Part shown: piece after piece, positions 1 to 8,413 of the stretch
Position numbering within the stretch: position 1 is the stretch's first letter
Layout: each line of letters starts with the position of its first letter
Origin: Spirochaetaceae bacterium
GTDB taxonomy: Bacteria; Spirochaetota; Spirochaetia; Treponematales; Breznakiellaceae
Length of the DNA stretch: 22,463 bases
NCBI GenBank assembly: GCA_031275595.1
Contig: JAISOO010000041.1
Coordinates: 1 to 22,463 of the forward strand
Reading direction: 5' to 3'
Translations under genes and position numbers: made by a program
Notes under the pieces: model-generated
Databases searched by the model: none
The model's input: the letters and a program-made list of their open reading frames with translations, nothing else
Told to the model about the DNA's origin: nothing

Positions 1-1
1 T

Positions 2-202
2 ATTGAACGGGGTAATAAATGGCCATATCCGGATACCCTCTCAAAACTTGCGAAGGCGTTACATGTTGAGGTCCATGAATTGTTCCGTAAAGAAGCAGCG
101 CCTGCCAGGGAAAGCCGGGACATTATTGCCAGGGTGGTCAAAGAAATACTTATCGCCCAAAAAACAGCAGCCGACCGCATCTGCAAACATTATGTAGATT
201 AG
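2..202 (+). CDS. XRE-family helix-turn-helix protein, C-terminal part (5' truncated)
   Basis: The gene runs in from outside the window. Reading from base 2 gives 66 residues up to a TAG stop. The first part (IERGNKWPYPDTLSKLAKAL, then HVEVHELF) matches the end of a Cro/C1-type HTH domain: the 'E.G...P...TL.KLAKAL.V...ELF' pattern that closes the five-helix fold. A basic tail of about 30 residues follows with no recognisable domain. It is probably a small DNA-binding regulator, but its targets cannot be told from this fragment. A different frame over the same bases offers an ATG-started ORF of similar length, but that product is arginine-rich and resembles nothing. The next gene has its own promoter, so this one is probably a separate unit. 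Confidence 0.75.
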   Translation: MERGNKWPYPDTLSKLAKALHVEVHELFRKEAAPARESRDIIARVVKEILIAQKTAADRICKHYVD

Positions 203-247
203 TCATTCCCCGTCCATAATCTTCACTCCCTAAAAATCGTTTTATCC

Positions 248-267
248 CAACCTTTCTTGGAAGGTTG
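248..267. repeat. Hairpin after the XRE-family gene
   Basis: A 7-bp perfect inverted repeat, CAACCTT / AAGGTTG, with a 6-base loop. It lies 46 bases after the XRE stop. The bases that follow (CTTATATC) are not a U-run, so a factor-independent terminator is only a possibility. A second, GC-rich imperfect hairpin (CCGGGC at 321-326 with GCCCGG at 351-356, inner GGGG/CCCC) lies between this one and the prfB promoter. Confidence 0.35.
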
Positions 268-371
268 CTTATATCACACCCCTATGATAACACGCCGCTA
301 CTCACCCGGCATTTCGGGGACCGGGCGGGGGGTAAAAAATCCCCTGTCTTGCCCGGCGCCCTGATTACCCT

Positions 372-400
372 TTGACTTAACCGCCGCTTTTTCATATGCT
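372..400 (+). promoter_or_regulatory. sigma-70-type promoter of the prfB-lol operon
   Basis: TTGACT at 372-377 and TATGCT at 395-400 are separated by exactly 17 bases. They match the TTGACA/TATAAT consensus in 5 of 6 and 4 of 6 positions. The predicted transcript starts near 407, about 27 bases before the prfB ATG. This is one of the two clearest promoters in the window and would drive the rightward operon to 8404. Confidence 0.7.
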
Positions 401-433
401 ATGAAGTATATCCGTGTCCGGAAAGGAGTGATT

Positions 434-1544
434 ATGTTGTTGTCTGAATTAGGGGGACCCATTGCCGAATTAAAGGCCCGTATCTATGCTACCTGGAGGC
501 GTCTTTGAGGCGGCTTCCTTTGGGGAACGGATAAGCGCCCTGGAAGAGCGGGCGGGGGAGGGTGGTTTCTGGAACGACTCGGCTCAGGCGGAAAAGACCA
601 TGGGGGAACTTAAGGCCCTCAAAAACCGTTATGAGCCCTGGAAGACTCTGGTGGCGGAGATAGACGACCTGGCCGTCCTCCATGAACTGGCCGAAGAGGC
701 CCGGGACGAATCCCAGGGGGCGGAAATTGAAGGGGCTTTAAAGGAAATTTCCGCCCGGTATGAGGAACGGAATATCTTTGAACTCATGCCCGGGGAGGTG
801 GACGGTAACGGTTGTTTCCTCACCATCCATTCCGGCGCCGGGGGGACCGAAGCCTGCGACTGGTCCCAGATGCTGTACCGGATGTACCTGCGCTGGGCGG
901 AGCGGAAGGGCTTTGCCATAGAGGAGGTGGATCGCCTGGAGGCTGAAGGGGGAATCAAGTCCGCCACCGCCCGGATAGCGGGGGATTATGCCTACGGATA
1001 CCTCAAGGGAGAATCCGGGGTGCATCGATTGGTACGGATATCCCCCTTTGACGCCAATGCCCGGCGGCATACTTCCTTTGCGTCGGTGTACGTGTTCCCG
1101 GTGATAGATGATTCCATAGAAGTGGATATACGTCCCGAAGATCTCCGGGTGGACACCTACCGTTCCGGGGGCGCCGGGGGGCAGCATGTGAATAAGACCG
1201 ACAGCGCCGTCCGGTTTACCCACCTTCCCACGGGGATCGTGGTGGCTTGTCAGAATGAACGGAGCCAGATTAAAAACCGGGCCATCGCCATGAGTATGCT
1301 CAAAGCCCGGCTGTATGAGTATTACCGGCAGGAAAAAGAAAAGGAAAACGAAAAGTTTGCCCAGGAAAAAAAGGATATTTCCTGGGGGAATCAAATCAGG
1401 TCCTATGTGTTCCAGCCCTATACCATGGTCAAGGATTACCGGACAAAGGCCGAAATTGGTAATATCCAGGCCGTCATGGACGGAGACATAGATCTTTTTA
1501 TAGAGGAGTATTTACGCTTTGCATGGAATAACTCCCACGCCTAA
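434..1544 (+). CDS. prfB: Peptide chain release factor 2 (RF2), made by programmed +1 frameshift
   Basis: RF2 ends translation at UGA and UAA in the ribosomal A site. Translation starts at ATG 434, behind AAAGGAG at 423-429. Frame zero reads 24 codons to an in-frame TGA at 506-508. After a +1 shift the frame continues from GAG at 507 for 345 codons, giving about 369 residues, close to the usual 365. The ATG at 486 in the second frame would make a protein lacking the N-terminal helix and is not needed. Visible motifs are the UGA-reading SPF tripeptide (about 203-205, in GVHRLVRISPFD) and the GGQ hydrolysis loop (about 248-250, in SGGAGGQHVNKT). Both lie two residues from the E. coli positions. 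The end overlaps the next gene by 26 bases. Annotation pipelines usually miscall this start or flag it as broken; it is an intact autoregulated gene. Confidence 0.95.
495..508 (+). other. prfB: RF2 programmed +1 frameshift site
   Basis: The Shine-Dalgarno-like GGAGG (495-499) is followed by three bases, then CTT (503-505) and the in-frame stop TGA (506-508) plus G. The arrangement matches the E. coli site (AGGGGG, three bases, CUU UGA C). When RF2 is scarce, peptidyl-tRNA-Leu slips from CUU to UUU and reading resumes at GAG; when RF2 is plentiful, UGA ends translation. This is negative feedback on RF2. The frames on either side join RF2-like sequence without a gap. Confidence 0.93.
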
Positions 1545-3027
1545 AAAAACAAAGGGCGGTCATCCCCGGGCCGCTTTGTTATGTTCCCTCGTGTTTCTAC
1601 TTGCTTCGGTTCCGGCGGTATTCGGACGGGGAAAGACCCAGGAAGAACCGAAAGAACCCCTTAACCCGGAGTGGACCCTCTGTATCAGCGCCCTGGATAT
1701 TACGAAATTGTCCCCGGGCCGGCAATTTATCGGGGACATTTTGGCGAGGGACCTGGTTTACGCCCTTACCCGGGTGGAACGCCGGGAACGGTCCACCCCG
1801 GAATACGCCTATTACGAGGGGGCCGCCTGGTCCAAGACCAGGACCGAAGCGGCTAAAAGTCTCACGGTGAAACGGAATGAGCGGGATCTTTTGCTTTTTA
1901 AGGGGGAGCCGGATTGGAAATACCGAAACCAGTTGAAAACCATTGAGGCGGAGATAACAAAACTTGAGCAGGCCCTGGAAAAGACGGAAAGCGAAAGCCC
2001 TCCTATTGCCGCCAAACCGGCATTTATCCTTACCGAGGCCAACCGTAACGGTTCCTTTCCCCCGCCGCCCGAGGCGGGAGGGGAATATTCCTTCTGTGTA
2101 AATCAAAGCGCCGACGCCCTGCTTTTTGGGGAGGTATTGGAATACTTTGGGCGGATAAATTTGAACCTTAAATTGTATGCGCTCTATGCCCGCTCTTTTA
2201 TCTATGAGGATACCATTATCTTTTCTCCGGAAAATATAAACTCCGCCATGACTGAGTTAGCGAATCGTTTGGCCGGTGAGATTTCCGGGACGCTTCCGGC
2301 TATGGTGGTGGTCAAGACTGATCCCGAAGACGCGCTCATCATGATTCAAAATTCCTTTACGGGTTTGGGGAAGACCGATGTTTTAGAATATCCTCCGGGG
2401 GAAGTAATCATAGAGACCTTTGCGGAAAACCACGGCCTGATTTCCACGCCGGTGGAACTTCATTCCGGGGAACTTACGGAATTGACCCTCACCTTACCCC
2501 CCACCCCGCAGGAACGGTTTGACCTCGATGTTCCCGGCAGCTCCCCCAAGGGGGCTCTATACCGGGGCGCCCTCTTTATTGGGGAACCTCCCCTGAGTAT
2601 AACGGTACCCAAAAATCAATATGAATATATCTGGATTGAAACTCCCGGGGGAAATACCGATTCGGTGGCTTTTAGCGCCGCGCCGGAGCGGAGCGGAAGT
2701 CTTATCACGTTCAAACCGTCCATGCCCTATCTGCCCGAAGAAGACCGGGTTGAAAAGGCGAGGCATAAGTTTTACGGAGCCTGGGGACGGTTCTGGATAG
2801 CCTTGCCGTTGACCGTCTTCCTCTATGGAATATCAACTGCCTATGCACCCACTATCCATGGACAGAATTCCGGTTTATATCTTCAAAGCTCAAATGCATT
2901 ACTTCATAATGCTTATATTTCCCTCGGTGCTATTGCGCTCACCAGTTTTTTTACCGCCGAATGGTTATACCGGACCTTCGGTTATATTTCCACCGCCAGC
3001 GAAGACGCGGTTCCCTTGCTCAAATAG
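1519..3027 (+). CDS. Exported PEGA-domain-like protein with two C-terminal membrane segments
   Basis: The start is TTG 1519, inside the end of prfB, with GAGGAG at 1503-1508 ten bases upstream; no in-frame ATG is nearby. The 502-residue product begins with a basic stretch and a hydrophobic segment (about 19-36, LLCSLVFLLASVPAVFG), a likely signal peptide or anchor. Residues 130-160 are charged and could form a coiled coil. Residues 262-330 resemble a PEGA-type beta domain (VVVKTDPEDALIMI, YPPGEVIIE, VELHSGELTELTLTL), and a weaker second copy may follow at about 335-380. Two hydrophobic segments lie near the C-terminus (FWIALPLTVFLYGIS; NAYISLGAIALTSFF). PEGA domains are found in surface proteins, so an envelope role is inferred. 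The specific function is unknown. Lies 13 bases before ftsY. Confidence 0.72.
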   Translation: MHGITPTPKKTKGGHPRAALLCSLVFLLASVPAVFGRGKTQEEPKEPLNPEWTLCISALDITKLSPGRQFIGDILARDLVYALTRVERRERSTPEYAYYEGAAWSKTRTEAAKSLTVKRNERDLLLFKGEPDWKYRNQLKTIEAEITKLEQALEKTESESPPIAAKPAFILTEANRNGSFPPPPEAGGEYSFCVNQSADALLFGEVLEYFGRINLNLKLYALYARSFIYEDTIIFSPENINSAMTELANRLAGEISGTLPAMVVVKTDPEDALIMIQNSFTGLGKTDVLEYPPGEVIIETFAENHGLISTPVELHSGELTELTLTLPPTPQERFDLDVPGSSPKGALYRGALFIGEPPLSITVPKNQYEYIWIETPGGNTDSVAFSAAPERSGSLITFKPSMPYLPEEDRVEKARHKFYGAWGRFWIALPLTVFLYGISTAYAPTIHGQNSGLYLQSSNALLHNAYISLGAIALTSFFTAEWLYRTFGYISTASEDAVPLLK

Positions 3028-3040
3028 GGGGATAGTTCCT

Positions 3041-4012
3041 ATGGAAACAAATGGTTTTGCCGGCCGCATAAAAAGTTTTTTGGGGCTCAAAAAAGTAATT
3101 ACCGATGAATTATACGAAGACCTGGCCGATCTCCTGATAGAGGGTGATTTCGGTGCCGCTGAGGCGTTCAAAGCCGTGGATAAACTCAAGGAGCATTGCC
3201 GAAGAAAAAAGATACACGATGGGGAAGGGGTGCGTTGTGCTTTGGCGGAAATTTTAACCCAGGAGCTTGTACAACCAGGTATCCCCCAGGGGCATGATTC
3301 CATATATGACTTTTTTAGCTCCCCCCCGGAACCGGTATCAGGCCCTCAAAAGACGGGGATAATCCTGCTTTTAGGGGTGAACGGGGTTGGAAAAACCACT
3401 ACCGCCGCAAAACTCGCCTACCGGGTCTTGTCTCTGAACCGGGGGCGGCCCATCCTGGCTGCGGCGGATACCTTTCGGGCGGCGGCCGTCGATCAACTTA
3501 AGATCCATGGGGAGCGGATTGGGAGCCGGGTTATTGCCCATAAACCCGGGGGAGATCCCGCGGCGGTGGTTTATGACGCGGTGGAAGCCGCCCTGGCGGG
3601 GGGCGGGGATCTGATCATCGCCGATACCGCCGGCCGGATGCATACCAAAACCGCCCTGGTGGAGGAATTAAAAAAGATAGACCGGGTGGTGGACTCCAAG
3701 GCGGCGGGGGGATTTTATGTGAAGTGGCTGGTATTGGATGCCACCACCGGCAGGAATGCCCTGGCTCAGGCAGAGATTTTTCATGAAGCGGTTGCCCTGG
3801 ACGGGATCATCCTTACCAAATATGATTCCGGCGCCAAGGGAGGGGCGGTATATTCCTTAGCTTCGGAGCTTCACCTTCCGGTGATTTTTATATGTGATGG
3901 TGAAAAATACGGGGACCTCCAATTTTTTGATCCCCGGGAATATACAAGCAATTTCGTGGGCCTGGAATCTTCTGTCAGAAGCGGCGGGCCGTCAAAGGAG
4001 ACCGGCCATTAA
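3041..4012 (+). CDS. ftsY: Signal recognition particle receptor FtsY
   Basis: SRP-receptor GTPase that docks ribosome-nascent chain complexes at the membrane with Ffh. The start is ATG 3041 behind AGGGGGA at 3026-3032. An ORF extension to 2825 only overlaps the preceding gene and is rejected. The product has 323 residues and is essentially the NG domain. Motifs in order: P-loop GVNGVGKTTT (112-121), DTFRAAA (143-149), DTAGR (195-199), TKYD (259-262, usually TKLD), GAKGG (264-268), and GEKYGDL (287-293). The long acidic A domain of E. coli FtsY is missing, as in many bacteria; membrane contact would rely on the N-terminal amphipathic helix (FAGRIKSFLGLKK). The stop is shared with the start region of the next gene (ATTAA). 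Confidence 0.94.
   Translation: METNGFAGRIKSFLGLKKVITDELYEDLADLLIEGDFGAAEAFKAVDKLKEHCRRKKIHDGEGVRCALAEILTQELVQPGIPQGHDSIYDFFSSPPEPVSGPQKTGIILLLGVNGVGKTTTAAKLAYRVLSLNRGRPILAAADTFRAAAVDQLKIHGERIGSRVIAHKPGGDPAAVVYDAVEAALAGGGDLIIADTAGRMHTKTALVEELKKIDRVVDSKAAGGFYVKWLVLDATTGRNALAQAEIFHEAVALDGIILTKYDSGAKGGAVYSLASELHLPVIFICDGEKYGDLQFFDPREYTSNFVGLESSVRSGGPSKETGH
3994..4000 (+). promoter_or_regulatory. Ribosome binding site that points to an ATT start
   Basis: AAAGGAG lies inside the end of ftsY, seven bases before ATT 4008. It is one of the strongest Shine-Dalgarno matches in the window, and no ATG, GTG or TTG in any frame lies at a suitable distance to extend into the following gene. ATG 4044 in the right frame has only a pyrimidine-rich stretch before it. 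Confidence 0.5.
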
Positions 4013-5114
4013 GGGATGGTATATCTTTCCGTTTTTCCTTTTTATGGCGATGGGGATCGCCGGCGCGGCGGACTGGTATATCTCTAACGCCGCGGGGATG
4101 GCCCTGGAACCGGCCTTCTCCCGGCTCGCGCTACGGGAACAATATGCCCTTTCTGTCGAAACGGTTCAGGCTTCGGAATTGCCCCCCGAAATACGGGCTT
4201 ATTACAATCCTGCTTTCCTGATTGAACGGCGTATTCTCTATGAAGACGGTAAGGAATCCCGGCGGCAATGGATATTCCGAGATGCCGGGGGAAAAACAAG
4301 GCTGAACGCGGTACTGATTCCCTCCCCCGAGGAAGATGCCCCCGGCGCTGAGGAGGAACCGGAGGATGAATCCCAGGAGCCTCCGGGATTTATTGAAATA
4401 TACAATGGGGATAACCTTATGGTGGAAGAACACCGTTTGAACAACGATGGTTCCGATGAAATAATCAACTATGTGTATCATAATAGGCTCCTCATCAGAA
4501 CCGAAAACAGACTCAAGGTCCCCCCTTCCGATGAGGAGGGAGAAATTACCCGGAACCTATGGACCGATTATTACCGGTATAGCCGCTTCTCTTCCCTCCG
4601 GGGGATTAACCGGGTATACCACAGCGATGTTCCCACGGCCAGGATCCGATTTCCCCACATGGTACTTGATGTGGGTAAACCGGGAAATTTTATCAGCCCC
4701 AATGATGCCTATAGTTCGATTTTTTTACAGGATGTTTTTGTAAACCGGGGTGACCGGGTCGTATATACCACCGACAGCCGGGGAAGGATCCTCGCTGAAA
4801 CCAGGTACGACGAAGCGGGCGAGGTCACCGGCGAAATCAAAAATACGTGGTCCGAGAACAATAAAATTCAATCGGTGCATTGGGTTGCCGGAGAAGATGA
4901 TCGGCTTATCGAATATGAATACGATGATGAGGGGGATCGTGCAGCGGAGCTGAATTATAACAAGGGTGTTTTGGAGCGGACGGTCCGGCTCGAAGGTCCG
5001 CGGGAAGTGGAAACCTTATATATGCAGGGACGGCCTGTCCTGAGGGCGATCTGGGAAGATGGCCGCAAAATATCCGAAGAGCAGATCCGTTCCCGGCCGG
5101 GGACCGCAGAATAA
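4008..5114 (+). CDS. Exported YD-repeat-like protein in the lol operon (probable ATT start)
   Basis: The product has no family I can name. The reading frame is open from 3894, but the best start is ATT 4008: it has an ideal ribosome binding site and yields a clean signal peptide (KGWYIFPFFLFMAMGIAGA, cleavage likely before ADW). That gives 368 residues. ATG 4044 (356 residues) would cut most of the signal peptide. An acidic, Pro-rich linker lies at about 104-124. The second half has short repeats of the type 'Y..G....E..Y...G', for example ILAETRYDEAGEVTGEIKN and LIEYEYDDEGDRAAELNYNK, as in YD/Rhs-like or MORN-like beta repeats. The gene sits between ftsY and lolC, overlapping both (4008-4012; TAATG at 5112-5116). 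A role linked to lipoprotein export or the envelope is inferred from position only. Confidence 0.68.
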   Translation: MKGWYIFPFFLFMAMGIAGAADWYISNAAGMALEPAFSRLALREQYALSVETVQASELPPEIRAYYNPAFLIERRILYEDGKESRRQWIFRDAGGKTRLNAVLIPSPEEDAPGAEEEPEDESQEPPGFIEIYNGDNLMVEEHRLNNDGSDEIINYVYHNRLLIRTENRLKVPPSDEEGEITRNLWTDYYRYSRFSSLRGINRVYHSDVPTARIRFPHMVLDVGKPGNFISPNDAYSSIFLQDVFVNRGDRVVYTTDSRGRILAETRYDEAGEVTGEIKNTWSENNKIQSVHWVAGEDDRLIEYEYDDEGDRAAELNYNKGVLERTVRLEGPREVETLYMQGRPVLRAIWEDGRKISEEQIRSRPGTAE

Positions 5115-6430
5115 TGGGCGGCTTCCGGTGGATAGGTTTTGTGGCGGCCCGGTATATTTCGAAAAAACGGAAGGACCGGTCCAATTCCTCCATGATCCTC
5201 GCAGTATTGGGAATTTTTATCGGAGTCTTGGCCTTAACGGTAATCCTGGCGGTGATGAACGGATTCCAGTTGGGGTTTATCGAAAGCATTCTGGAGATAT
5301 CTTCTTTTCATATACGGCTTGAATCGTTTCCCGAAGCTGAAAGGGACCGGTTCACGGAAACCACTGCCCTTCCGGGAATTACCGCGATCCTTCCTTTTCT
5401 GGAACTTACCGGTATAATCCGGGGAAACTGGGGGGGACAACAGGTGGCGGCGGTTCGGGGGCTGCCTCCGGATGCTTTGGAAAGGGATGCCGGGATGGCA
5501 AGAAGAATCGATATGGTCCGGGGGAGCTTTGACATCACCGGAGCCGATTCCATACTTTTAGGGGTAGAACTGGCCTGGCGGCTTGATGTGGATGTGGGGG
5601 ATGAACTCGCCCTTCTTTCCGTTTCAGGGATATTCCCCGGGGATGCTTCCCCGGAAGATTCCGTTTTTACGGTGAGGGGAATTTTCAGAACCGAGTTTTA
5701 TGAATACGATCTGGGTTGGGCTTTTATCAACCTGGATAGAGCCGTCGTACTCGCAGGAAAGGATACCCTTTCCCTGGGGATAAAACTTAAAAACCGCTGG
5801 CAGGATCAGCGGATAGCCGCCCGGCTCCGGGAGCTTCCTGAATTAAAGGATGTAGCGGGCTATACGATCAAATCCTGGCGGGACTACAACCGGGCTTTTT
5901 TTGGCGCCCTGAGGACGGAAAAGCTCCTTATGTTTGTTTTGGTGGGGCTCATCTTTATCGTGGTGGGGCTCAATATTTTTCAGGCCCAGCGGAAGGCTGT
6001 GCTGGAACGCCGGGAGGAGATCGGACTGCTCCGGGCGGTAGGGGGGAGTGACCGGGCGGTACGGCTTATCTTTGTCTGGGACGGGTTTTTTATCGGCATC
6101 ACGGGAGCGGGGCTTGGAACCCTTCTGGGGCTTATTTTAGCCTTTAACATCGGCGTCTTTTTTACCGTCCTTGAAACCCTGGTCAACGGGTTTATAGACC
6201 TGCTTAATTTTATTTCCCTTTCTTTGTTCGGTTCCGGCGCCTTGGGGGAGGGGGGCTTTGCGTTTTTTTCTCCGACGATTTTTTATATTAAAGAAATCCC
6301 CTCCCGGGTCATTCCCCACGAAGTATTGCTGATCTTCATGTTTGGTTTTTTATCCGCGGTTTTGGCGGCCTGGTTTGCATCAAGAAAGATTTCCTTGACT
6401 AGACCTGCGGAGGTACTGCGTTATGAATGA
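5114..6430 (+). CDS. lolC: Lipoprotein-releasing ABC transporter permease, LolC/LolE type
   Basis: Inner-membrane subunit of the complex that extracts mature lipoproteins for delivery to the outer membrane. The 438-residue product has the family layout: one N-terminal membrane helix (about 27-49, MILAVLGIFIGVLALTVILA), a large periplasmic MacB/PCD-like domain (50-265), then three helices of the FtsX domain (about 270-290, 318-345, 405-425). The coupling region ERREEIGLLRAVG is typical of LolC/E. The ATG overlaps the previous stop in TAATG. The stop lies inside the start of lolD. Calling it lolC rather than lolE rests on position, since the two permeases are homologous. Confidence 0.88.
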   Translation: MGGFRWIGFVAARYISKKRKDRSNSSMILAVLGIFIGVLALTVILAVMNGFQLGFIESILEISSFHIRLESFPEAERDRFTETTALPGITAILPFLELTGIIRGNWGGQQVAAVRGLPPDALERDAGMARRIDMVRGSFDITGADSILLGVELAWRLDVDVGDELALLSVSGIFPGDASPEDSVFTVRGIFRTEFYEYDLGWAFINLDRAVVLAGKDTLSLGIKLKNRWQDQRIAARLRELPELKDVAGYTIKSWRDYNRAFFGALRTEKLLMFVLVGLIFIVVGLNIFQAQRKAVLERREEIGLLRAVGGSDRAVRLIFVWDGFFIGITGAGLGTLLGLILAFNIGVFFTVLETLVNGFIDLLNFISLSLFGSGALGEGGFAFFSPTIFYIKEIPSRVIPHEVLLIFMFGFLSAVLAAWFASRKISLTRPAEVLRYE

Positions 6431-7139
6431 AGTTAACGGAAAAAGCATACTGGCATCGGTTCGGAACATCGTCAAGGATTATAAGTCCGGTACGGAAATT
6501 TTGCATATTCTCAAGGGTATTACCTTTGATATCCCCCAGGGGAGTTCCGTAGCCATCAGCGGCCATAGCGGCAGCGGAAAAAGTACCCTCCTCAATATCC
6601 TGGGCGGCCTTGACCGTTCTGATTCCGGCTCCGTTGAAGTGGGGGGGGTGGAAATTACCGGACTCTCGGAAAGCGGCTTGAGCTCCTACCGGAGCCGCAA
6701 GGTAGGTTTTATCTTTCAGTTTCACTATTTATTAAAGGATTTTACCGCGCTGGAAAACGTCATGCTTCCCGCATATATGGCGGGGATGCGGAAGAAGGAT
6801 GCCCTGGAAAGGGCCCGGGTCCTCCTGGGGGATGTTAGGCTGGATGAACGGCTCCATCATTTTCCTTCCCAGCTTTCCGGAGGAGAACGCCAGCGGGTAG
6901 CGGTAGCCCGGGCCATGGTTAATAACCCCGATATGATTCTCGCGGACGAGCCCACGGGGAACCTGGATCCGGTGAACAGCTTGGTGGTGGCGGAACTTTT
7001 ATACGCCGGGGCGGAAAAGTGGGGCAAAACCCTGATTGTGGTTACCCATGAGGAACGGGTAGCGGAACGGGCAGGACTCCGCTATACCCTGGAAGCGGGG
7101 GTCCTCCGGGAAATCAAAACAAACGGGGACCGGCGGTGA
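6423..7139 (+). CDS. lolD: Lipoprotein-releasing ABC transporter ATPase LolD
   Basis: ATPase of the LolCDE complex. The 238-residue length is typical. It shows Walker A GHSGSGKST (47-55), a Q-loop at FIFQF (about 96-100), the ABC signature LSGGERQRVAVARA (151-164), Walker B MILADEPTGNLD (171-182) and the switch histidine VVTHEE (H210). LolD and MacB ATPases are alike, but the flanking pair of LolC/E permeases supports LolD. GGAGGT precedes the ATG by eight bases. The gene overlaps lolC by 8 bases and lolE by 4. A run of eight G lies at 6641-6648 in the codons for VGGV. Confidence 0.93.
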   Translation: MNEVNGKSILASVRNIVKDYKSGTEILHILKGITFDIPQGSSVAISGHSGSGKSTLLNILGGLDRSDSGSVEVGGVEITGLSESGLSSYRSRKVGFIFQFHYLLKDFTALENVMLPAYMAGMRKKDALERARVLLGDVRLDERLHHFPSQLSGGERQRVAVARAMVNNPDMILADEPTGNLDPVNSLVVAELLYAGAEKWGKTLIVVTHEERVAERAGLRYTLEAGVLREIKTNGDRR

Positions 7140-8404
7140 AATTTGGTTCCGGTTTTTTTGTTGCCCTCCGGTATCTCCTTGGCAGGGCCCGTGAGGGGGG
7201 CCGGTATCTTAGGGGAGCGGCGGCGGGGATAGCCCTCAGCCTCATTCCCATCATCGTTACCCTCATCGTGGCGGACGGCATGATCCGGGGAATTACCGAC
7301 CGGTATCTCGAATTGGGAACCGGCCACCTGCAGGTATATAACTTCAGGGCGCCCGGAGATATTGAGGACCTGAGTCCCCTCATGTCAGGAATCGGGGAAA
7401 TCCGGGGGATTTGGCCTGAACAACAGGGGTTGGGAGTCTTGGTAGGTAAAACGGGAAAAACCGGTGCCACTATCCGGGCGGTGGATCCCGCTTTTTGGGA
7501 TTATGATGAACGGGGCAGGTACCTTGTTACCCTTTCGGGGACCACAAAAATTGAATCCCCCCGGGAGGTTCTTTTGGGAGAGGAGCTGGCCCAATCTGCG
7601 GGGGTTGAGGTGGGGGATACCGTCAGAATCATGACCATCCAGGTGACCGAAGACGGCAGGAATATTCCCCGCTTTCTTTCCTTTACCGTCCGGGGTATTG
7701 TTTCTTCCGGGTACCGGGAGTTGGATTCCCTTTGGTGTATCATGAGTTATGAAGGGGGCAAACAGTTTCTGGCGCCGGAATTATCCTATACCCACCTCAT
7801 CGTAAAAATCGCCGATCCCTATAAGGATGCGAATGCTGTCGCCGTATCCCTCTATCAGGCCCTGGGGCCCGGTTTTGGGGTCTATACTTGGCAGGAATTA
7901 CAACGCTCCCAATACCAATCCTACGAATCTACCCGGCAGCTTCTGCTCTTTATCATGGCCCTCATCGTGGTGGTGGCGGCGGTCAATGTATCCTCCGCCA
8001 CCTCTATGCTGGTCATTGAACGCAGCCGGGACATCGCGGTCCTCAAGGCTTTCGGGACGAACCCCAGGGAAATCAGCCGGATTTTTCTCTGCGGTTCTTT
8101 TTTAACCGGTCTTTTCGGGGCAATTATTGGTATTGTCCTGGGCCTTATCATAGGGAACTACATCAATTCCCTTGTACATGGCCTGGAGATCATCCTGGGT
8201 TTTTTTTCATCTCTTTTTAACCGGGAGGGGGGGGTTAAGATCCTCGACCCCGGATTTTACCTTGAAATCATCCCTATTATCATTGATTGGACCATGATTT
8301 TTTTTATCGGCCTTTTTACGATTCTCTGTTCCATGCTGGCATCCTGGATTCCTGCCCGCCGGGCGGGGAAAATACCCCCCATGGAACTGCTGCGGAAATA
8401 TTAA
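7136..8404 (+). CDS. lolE: Lipoprotein-releasing ABC transporter permease, second LolC/LolE-type subunit
   Basis: Second permease of the transporter. The start is GTG 7136 in a GTGA overlap with lolD, with GGGGA five bases upstream. The 422-residue product has the same topology as its partner: helix 28-48 (AGIALSLIPIIVTLIVADGM), a periplasmic domain to about 260, then three helices (about 263-285, 315-340, 380-405). It carries the coupling motif ERSRDIAVLKAFG and ends with ARRAGKIPPMELLRKY, as expected for FtsX-domain permeases. Two different permeases imply a heteromeric LolCDE rather than a LolF homodimer. A run of eight G lies in the coding sequence at 8227-8234. It ends 9 bases from a convergent gene, with no terminator visible between. 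Confidence 0.88.
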   Translation: MKFGSGFFVALRYLLGRAREGGRYLRGAAAGIALSLIPIIVTLIVADGMIRGITDRYLELGTGHLQVYNFRAPGDIEDLSPLMSGIGEIRGIWPEQQGLGVLVGKTGKTGATIRAVDPAFWDYDERGRYLVTLSGTTKIESPREVLLGEELAQSAGVEVGDTVRIMTIQVTEDGRNIPRFLSFTVRGIVSSGYRELDSLWCIMSYEGGKQFLAPELSYTHLIVKIADPYKDANAVAVSLYQALGPGFGVYTWQELQRSQYQSYESTRQLLLFIMALIVVVAAVNVSSATSMLVIERSRDIAVLKAFGTNPREISRIFLCGSFLTGLFGAIIGIVLGLIIGNYINSLVHGLEIILGFFSSLFNREGGVKILDPGFYLEIIPIIIDWTMIFFIGLFTILCSMLASWIPARRAGKIPPMELLRKY

Positions 8405-8413
8405 CCGTGGACC

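Noticed and set aside
321..356. GC-rich hairpin as a terminator or riboswitch before prfB
   Set aside because: Stem is imperfect, no U-run follows, and no known riboswitch core was recognisable; it also lies upstream of the promoter.
486..488. ATG 486 as the prfB start
   Set aside because: It lies in the shifted frame just before the slip site, lacks a ribosome binding site, and would remove the leader that the conserved frameshift joins.
738..1394. Minus-strand ORF inside prfB
   Set aside because: Overlaps the conserved RF2 core; no start signal or recognisable motif.
2825..3040. N-terminal extension of FtsY
   Set aside because: It overlaps the preceding gene and gives a non-FtsY sequence; ATG 3041 has a good ribosome binding site and begins the usual N-terminal helix.
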